8,767 nt of DNA from Chloroflexota bacterium (GTDB lineage Bacteria; Chloroflexota; Dormibacteria; Dormibacterales; Dormibacteraceae), in the NCBI GenBank assembly GCA_005880175.1, contig VBJR01000174.1:16700-25466 (forward strand), read 5' to 3'. The position numbers were made by a program, and so were the translations under genes. The number at the start of each line of letters is the position of its first letter. Position 1 is the first letter of the stretch. This document shows, one piece after another, positions 4,962 through 8,767 of the stretch. The notes under the pieces are model-generated. The model saw only the letters and a program-made list of their open reading frames with translations, ran no database searches and was not told where the DNA came from.

Positions 4962-6548
4962 ATGACCGGCTACGGAGGGCGGAACGCGCCCTTCGACAGG
5001 CCCACCGAGGTGAAGACCGCCGTGCCCGAGCGCAGCGCGGACGCGGCGGTCAGCGTCGACCTGAGCACGAGCCCGAGCGACAGCGACGCTCTGGCCCTGG
5101 TGCCGGAGGCGTACGCGACCGCCAACGACCTGATCCCGCTCCACGTCCACGACGGCACGCTGTACATCGCCTGCGTGGACCCCGGCGACGCCGCCATCCT
5201 GAGCGAGGTCCAGGTCCTCAGCCGGCACCGCGTGCGGGCGATGGCGGCGCCGAGGGCGGAGATCCACGAGGCGATCCGCCAGCGCTACAAGGTGCTGCCC
5301 CACGTGGACGAGCACGTGCGCGCGTTCACGCAGCGGGCGGGCGTCGAGGTCGTCGAGGACCGGACGGCGCTGCAGAGCATCAACGAGCAGTCGCCGATCG
5401 TCAACGTCGTGAACATCATCATCGCCCAGGGCCTCCGCGACCGGGCGTCGGACATCCACCTCGAGCCCCAGCAGACGCACCTCCGCGTCCGTTTCCGGAT
5501 CGACGGCATCCTGACCGACGCGCTGCGCCTGCCCCGGACCATGGCCGCGTCGCTGGCCTCGCGCATCAAGGTCATGGCCAACCTGGACATCGTGGACCGG
5601 CACCGGGCGCAGGACGGCCAGATCCGGCACGAGACCGAGGGCCGGCAGGTCGACATCCGCGTCTCCACGGCGGAGACGATCTGGGGCGAGAAGGTAGTGC
5701 TCCGCCTCCTCGACCAGGGCCGCACGGTCCTCAGCCTGGACCAGCTCGGCCTGGAGGCGGACGGCTACGGCACGATGTCGCGCCTGCTCCGCTCGCCGTT
5801 CGGGATGCTGGTGGTGAGCGGGCCCACGGGCAGCGGCAAGACGACCACGCTCTACGCCGCGATCAAGGAGCTCGACCCGATCAGCCAGAACATCACGACG
5901 ATCGAGGACCCGGTCGAGTACACGTTCGAGAACATCAACCAGATCCAGATCCGGCGCGTCGCCAACCTGTCGTTCGCGAACGGGCTGCGCGCCATCCTGC
6001 GCCAGGACCCCGACGTGATCCTGGTCGGCGAGATCCGCGACACCGAGACGGCCGAGATCGCCGTCCAGTCGGCCCTGACCGGCCACCTGGTCCTCTCCTC
6101 GATCCACTCGACGGACGCCGCCGGCGTGATCCAGCGGTTCATCGAGATGGGCATCGAGGGGTTCCTGGTGTCGTCGGCGCTGATCGGCGTCGCCGCCCAG
6201 CGCCTGGTCCGCCGCATCTGCGGCTACTGCCGCGAGCCGTACGAGCCCGCGGCCGACGAGCGCCGCCTGTGGCTGGAGTACGGCACGTACGACAAGACGA
6301 CGTTCTATCACGGCCGCGGCTGCACGCACTGCGCGTACACCGGCTTCCGGGGCCGCGTCGGCGTGTTCGAGGCCCTGCCGATCAGCGACTCGCTCAAGCG
6401 GCTGATCAGCGCCCGCGCGTCCGCCACCGAGATCCGCGACCAGGCGGTCCGCGAGGGCATGACCACGCTGCGCAAGGACGCCGTGCAGAAGGTGAGCGCC
6501 GACCAGACGACGCTGGCCGAGGTCATTCGCTGCGTCTGGATCAACTGA
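4962..6548 (+). CDS. pilB: Type IV pilus assembly ATPase, PilB/GspE family
   Basis: This 528-residue cytoplasmic hexameric ATPase would drive pilin polymerisation through PilC. The N-terminal domain (about 35-110; ALVPEAYATANDLIPLHVHDG, LYIACVDPGD, AIRQRY) is the second half of a GspE_N/MshEN domain. The first half, with the RLGxxL c-di-GMP motif, is missing. The catalytic domain is complete: DIHLEP, Walker A GPTGSGKTTT (from 287), Asp box TIEDPVEYTFE (acidic pair 315-316), Walker B VILVGEIRD (glutamate 357) and the His box GHLVLSSIHS. A zinc-type tetracysteine follows: CGYC (420-423) and CTHC (454-457). I prefer ATG 4962 (GAGG at 4947-4950) over ATG 4899, which lies inside the palindrome and adds unrelated residues. 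The stop overlaps the pilC start (TGATG). The tetracysteine and assembly position favour PilB over the retraction ATPase PilT; a type II secretion GspE is possible. Confidence 0.94.
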   Translation: MTGYGGRNAPFDRPTEVKTAVPERSADAAVSVDLSTSPSDSDALALVPEAYATANDLIPLHVHDGTLYIACVDPGDAAILSEVQVLSRHRVRAMAAPRAEIHEAIRQRYKVLPHVDEHVRAFTQRAGVEVVEDRTALQSINEQSPIVNVVNIIIAQGLRDRASDIHLEPQQTHLRVRFRIDGILTDALRLPRTMAASLASRIKVMANLDIVDRHRAQDGQIRHETEGRQVDIRVSTAETIWGEKVVLRLLDQGRTVLSLDQLGLEADGYGTMSRLLRSPFGMLVVSGPTGSGKTTTLYAAIKELDPISQNITTIEDPVEYTFENINQIQIRRVANLSFANGLRAILRQDPDVILVGEIRDTETAEIAVQSALTGHLVLSSIHSTDAAGVIQRFIEMGIEGFLVSSALIGVAAQRLVRRICGYCREPYEPAADERRLWLEYGTYDKTTFYHGRGCTHCAYTGFRGRVGVFEALPISDSLKRLISARASATEIRDQAVREGMTTLRKDAVQKVSADQTTLAEVIRCVWIN

Positions 6549-7261
6549 TGGCCCGCTATCGCTACGTCGCGTACGACAGCGCCGGACGCCGGCTCAGCCG
6601 GGCGGTGGCGGCGTCCTCCGACGAGCAGGTCAAGCGCATGCTCTGGGACCAGGGCCTGCACATCGTCGACATCCGCACGCGGACGCAGCTGCCGGCGCTG
6701 GAGGACCTGTTCCCGAGCTTCGTGCGGGTCAAGCGCAGCGAGGTCATCCTGTTCACCCGCCAGCTCGCGACGTTCGTCCGGGTCGGCATGCCGATCGTCG
6801 AGGGCCTCGCCGTCCTCCGCGACCAGGCGACGTCCAACCTGATGAAGCGGGCGCTGACCGAGATGATCACGGACCTCGGCACCGGCGCCTCCCTGTCGGC
6901 CGCGATGGCCCGGTTCCCGCGCATCTTCCCCGCCCTCTACGTGGACATGATCCGGTCGGCGGAGGTGAGCGGCAACCTGGACGACGTGCTGCGCCAGCTG
7001 GCCATGTACATGGCCCGGGACGAGGGCGCCAAGCGCAAGGTGCGCAGCGCCATGATCTACCCGGCCATCGTGGTCGGCCTGGCGCTGGTCGTGGTCAGCA
7101 TCCTGATCGGCTTCGTGCTGCCGGCCTTCGCCAACCTGTTCGGCGAGTTCAAGGCCACGATGCCGCTGCCGACGCGCATCCTGCTCGCGGTCGGCAGACC
7201 ACCCGCTCGGGCCGCGACTTCTTCGACGCGGCGGTCCTCCGGCTGCCGATGCTGGGCGTGA
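6548..7261 (+). CDS. pilC: PilC/GspF-family platform protein, N-terminal part (frame broken near 7195)
   Basis: PilC is the inner-membrane platform on which PilB works. Genuine sequence runs for 216 residues. It has the N-terminal soluble region (MARYRYVAYDSAGRRLSRAVAA, QGLHIVDIR), the first T2SSF domain (about 65-190; FTRQLATFVRVGMPIVEGL, FPALYVDMIRSAEVSGNLDDVL) and the first membrane segment (about 169-196; AMIYPAIVVGLALVVVSILI), ending FKATMPLPTRILLAVG. After about 7195 this frame gives an Arg/Ala-rich tail (RPPARAATSSTRRSSGCRC) unlike PilC and stops at 7261. The protein resumes in the next frame. The two true parts sum to about 378 residues, against roughly 400-410 in the family. The missing part corresponds to the second membrane segment. 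The gene therefore appears to carry an internal deletion of length 3n+1 (around 85-95 nt) rather than a point frameshift. Confidence 0.88.
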   Translation: MARYRYVAYDSAGRRLSRAVAASSDEQVKRMLWDQGLHIVDIRTRTQLPALEDLFPSFVRVKRSEVILFTRQLATFVRVGMPIVEGLAVLRDQATSNLMKRALTEMITDLGTGASLSAAMARFPRIFPALYVDMIRSAEVSGNLDDVLRQLAMYMARDEGAKRKVRSAMIYPAIVVGLALVVVSILIGFVLPAFANLFGEFKATMPLPTRILLAVGRPPARAATSSTRRSSGCRCWA

Positions 7262-7686
7262 TCGTCCGGTACACGGTGATCGAGCGGTACATGCGGACGC
7301 TGGGCACGCTGGCCAAGGCCGGTGTGCCGATCACGAAGATGCTGGACACCGCGATCACCGCGGTCGGCAACGCCGAGTACCGGACCGGCCTGGCCTCCGT
7401 CCGCGAGGACATGCTCAGCGGCGAGGGCTTCGCCGGCCCGCTGGAGCGGACCGGGCTGTTCCCCCGCCTCGTGATCCAGATGGTCCGGGTCGGCGAGGAG
7501 ACGGGCAGCCTGGACGCCAACCTGGAGCAGGCCGCCGAGCACTACGCCGAGGAGGTGGACTACCGGCTCAAGCGGATGATCGCCGTGATCGAGCCGGCGC
7601 TGGTCATCGCCGTCGGCGTGATGGTGGGCTTCATCGCCGTGTCCGTCATCGCGCCCATGTACGCGCTGGTCCATGCGATCCACTAG
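7198..7686 (+). CDS. pilC: PilC/GspF-family platform protein, C-terminal part
   Basis: This is the continuation of pilC in the next frame. It begins with TTRSGRDFFDAAVLRLPMLG, which in intact PilC follows the second membrane segment. The second T2SSF domain comes next (RYMRTLGTLAKAGVPITKMLDTA, EGFAGPLERTGLFPRLVIQM, VGEETGSLDANLEQAAEHYAEEVDYRLKRM) and then the last membrane segment (VIEPALVIAVGVMVGFIAVSVIAPMYALV). An internal ATG at 7249 could start a separate ORF, but no Shine-Dalgarno is evident and the domain would be cut, so I read it as the 3' half of a broken gene. It overlaps the following pilin gene by 14 nt. Conserved residues are intact, which suggests the break is recent or an artefact. 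Confidence 0.87.
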   Translation, partial: TTRSGRDFFDAAVLRLPMLGVIVRYTVIERYMRTLGTLAKAGVPITKMLDTAITAVGNAEYRTGLASVREDMLSGEGFAGPLERTGLFPRLVIQMVRVGEETGSLDANLEQAAEHYAEEVDYRLKRMIAVIEPALVIAVGVMVGFIAVSVIAPMYALVHAIH

Positions 7687-8116
7687 GCGCGCCCGGAGCC
7701 AGCGGGGCTCCTCCCTGGTCGAGGCGGTGGTCGCGTCGGCGCTGATGGGCATCGGCGTCGTCGGCGGCCTGACCGCGTGGGACACCGCCGAGACGAGCGC
7801 GGCGAGGGCGGTCCGGATCGCGTGGGCGAACTGCATCGTCCGCAGCGAGATGGACGGGATCCTCTCGGCCGAGTACGCGGACAGCTACCCCGTGCCCGCC
7901 CAGTTCGGGGTCGACGCGGACGACTCCCTCCACGTGGACGTCACGTCCCAGCGGAGCGGCGCCGAGCAGCTGGTCACCGTGACCGCGTACGACCCCACGT
8001 CGAACCACACCATCGTCCTGGCCCGGACCTCGGCGCTGAAGGCCCGGGCGCTGGCCGGCGACAAGACGACCGGCGACCCGGTGCTCGACGTCGGGCAGGG
8101 GTGCCCGAAGCGATGA
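7673..8116 (+). CDS. Minor pilin, PilV/GspI-like prepilin
   Basis: This 147-residue protein has a class III (type IV) prepilin leader. A basic stretch MRSTRRARSQRG ends in Gly12, the expected prepilin peptidase cleavage point, followed by SSLVEAVVASALMGIGVV with Glu at +5 and a long hydrophobic helix (about 13-37). The globular part is hydrophilic and carries Cys54 and a Cys near the end (144), which could form the C-terminal disulfide loop seen in pilins. The SSLVEAVVA start and the position directly after pilC suggest a PilV/GspI-like minor pilin of the tip or priming complex. It starts inside the last codons of pilC (14-nt overlap) and ends with an ATGA overlap onto the next gene, so translation is probably coupled along the operon. 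It appears complete. Confidence 0.83.
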   Translation: MRSTRRARSQRGSSLVEAVVASALMGIGVVGGLTAWDTAETSAARAVRIAWANCIVRSEMDGILSAEYADSYPVPAQFGVDADDSLHVDVTSQRSGAEQLVTVTAYDPTSNHTIVLARTSALKARALAGDKTTGDPVLDVGQGCPKR

Positions 8117-8578
8117 GGCGCGATCCGCAGCGCGGGATGACGCTGGTCGAGCTGCTGGTGGCGATGGCGGTGACGTCGATCCTCCTGGTCGGCCTGGGCA
8201 GCGTGTTCTTCAACGTGTCCGGCCAGTACGAGTCCCCTCCACTGCGACGGGACGCCGGTCAGCACGCCGCTCCCGACCGACATGGCCCTCTGCATGCCCG
8301 ACGACCGCGCCAACGCCGACGCGATGGTCACGTACCACGTCACCGGCTCGGGTCCCTGGGTCATCACCCGGCAGGTCGGCGCCCGGACGGCGTTCATGCT
8401 CCGCTCCAATACCCGGCCCTTCTTCTGGATCGACTGCCTGGACCAGGACGGGCAGACCGTCTCCGGCCACGTCCACGTGTACAAACTGCGGCTGTCCTCG
8501 GACAGCCTCGACCCCAACAGCGCCGAGACGTTCAGCGTCTACTACGTGGCGCCCCGATCGGGATCCCGCGGATGCTGA
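8113..8578 (+). pseudogene. Minor pilin, PilW/GspJ-like prepilin, frame broken near 8231-8243
   Basis: From ATG 8113 the first frame gives MRRDPQRG, then MTLVELLVAMAVTSILLVGL, a textbook prepilin: cleavage after Gly8, Glu at +5, hydrophobic helix. It continues GSVFFNVSGQYES. From about 8237 the credible protein is one frame over: HCDGTPVSTPL, ALCMPDDRANAD, then a beta-rich domain (TYHVTGSGPWVITRQ, FFWIDCLDQDG, VHVYKLRLSSD, FSVYYVAP) ending at the TGA 8576-8578. Joined, the parts give about 155 residues, short for PilW-like proteins (commonly around 200 or more). The stretch after the helix, usually rich in Thr/Ser/Arg, is absent, so an internal deletion of length 3n+2 fits better than a single inserted base. 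The first frame stays open by chance and runs in frame into the next gene; I regard that fusion as spurious. The gene overlaps its neighbour by 7 nt. Confidence 0.78.
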
Positions 8579-8767
8579 CGAGCCAGCGGGGCCAGGCCCT
8601 GGTCGGCGTGATGGTGGTCATGGTCATCCTGTTCGCGCTGGCCGGCGCCGTCGCGATCGGCGCCTCGACGCTGCTGGCCAGCCGCCGGAACGCGGGCGCG
8701 ACGAACGACGACTTCCGGCTCCGCAGCGCGGTGAACGACTCGGTGGCCCAGGTGTCCGGCACGACGG
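8572..8767 (+). CDS. PilX/GspK-like minor pilin or pilus-associated protein, N-terminal part
   Basis: This gene is cut by the right window edge after about 65 residues. It starts MLTSQRG followed by QALVGVMVVMVILFALAGAV, a hydrophobic segment of 25-30 residues, then the polar stretch LLASRRNAGATNDDFRLRSAVND. The short basic leader ending in Gly resembles a prepilin, but +5 is Gly rather than Glu. Loss of Glu5 is characteristic of PilX/GspK-type minor pilins, which cap the tip complex, and the gene follows pilV- and pilW-like genes in the usual order. Its start overlaps the preceding gene by 7 nt. A TadE/TadG-like or other membrane-anchored protein remains possible because most of the gene lies outside the window. 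Confidence 0.65.
   Translation, partial: MLTSQRGQALVGVMVVMVILFALAGAVAIGASTLLASRRNAGATNDDFRLRSAVNDSVAQVSGTT

Noticed and set aside
3856..4965. 369-codon plus-strand open frame across the intergenic region and luxR
   Set aside because: It overlaps the well-supported LuxR-type gene in another frame and is an Arg/Pro-rich low-complexity translation with no recognisable start signal.
4848..6329. 493-codon minus-strand open frame opposite pilB
   Set aside because: Same shadow effect: Asp/Arg/Val-rich text without motifs, opposite a clear ATPase.
8113..8767. Uninterrupted frame joining the pilW-like start to the PilX-like gene as one fusion protein
   Set aside because: The middle part (about 8240-8570) is Arg/Pro-rich nonsense in this frame, while the other frame gives a sensible beta-rich domain with its own stop at 8578.

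Overview
The window is a GC-rich stretch (very strong G/C preference at third codon positions, GTG starts beside ATG) from a bacterium that carries a type IV pilus assembly locus. Codon use, the DrrAB-type exporter and a likely leaderless promoter fit a high-GC Actinomycetota lineage (a Thermoleophilia-like group is one possibility), but another high-GC phylum such as Chloroflexota or Dormibacterota cannot be excluded from sequence alone.

Layout. (1) 1-238, minus: the 5' end of an ABC ATPase that leaves the window on the left and contains a one-base frameshift. (2) 286-2171, plus: a two-gene DrrA/DrrB-type ABC exporter operon, divergent from the first gene across a 47-nt gap holding two inverted repeats. 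(3) 2250-3652, minus: an nfeD-SPFH (stomatin/prohibitin-like) membrane pair, convergent with drrAB. (4) 3653-4231: a gene-poor, hairpin-rich stretch with a plausible 46-residue arginine-rich small ORF on the minus strand. (5) 4232-4861, plus: a LuxR-type regulator with a shortened receiver domain that lacks a recognisable phosphorylation site, starting right after a -10-like hexamer. (6) 4962 to the right end, plus: a tightly overlapping pilus operon: PilB/GspE-family ATPase, PilC platform protein, then three minor-pilin-like genes in pilV-pilW-pilX order, the last cut off by the window edge.

How it fits together. The LuxR-type protein sits directly upstream of pilB, and the 100-nt gap between them contains a perfect 14-bp palindrome, so a regulator-plus-pilus unit is a reasonable inference. 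PilB would power polymerisation through PilC, and the pilV/W/X-like proteins would form a priming tip complex.

The most notable feature is that three genes are broken. The left ABC ATPase lacks one base. pilC changes frame exactly where about 30 residues, including a conserved membrane segment, are absent. The pilW-like gene changes frame just after its N-terminal helix. Either the contig carries small deletions from sequencing or assembly, or the pilus locus is decaying; reads would settle this. I did not find a convincing wholly new system. The best leads are the atypical regulator with its palindrome, the small basic ORF with its 13-bp hairpin, and the structured start of the left ABC gene.
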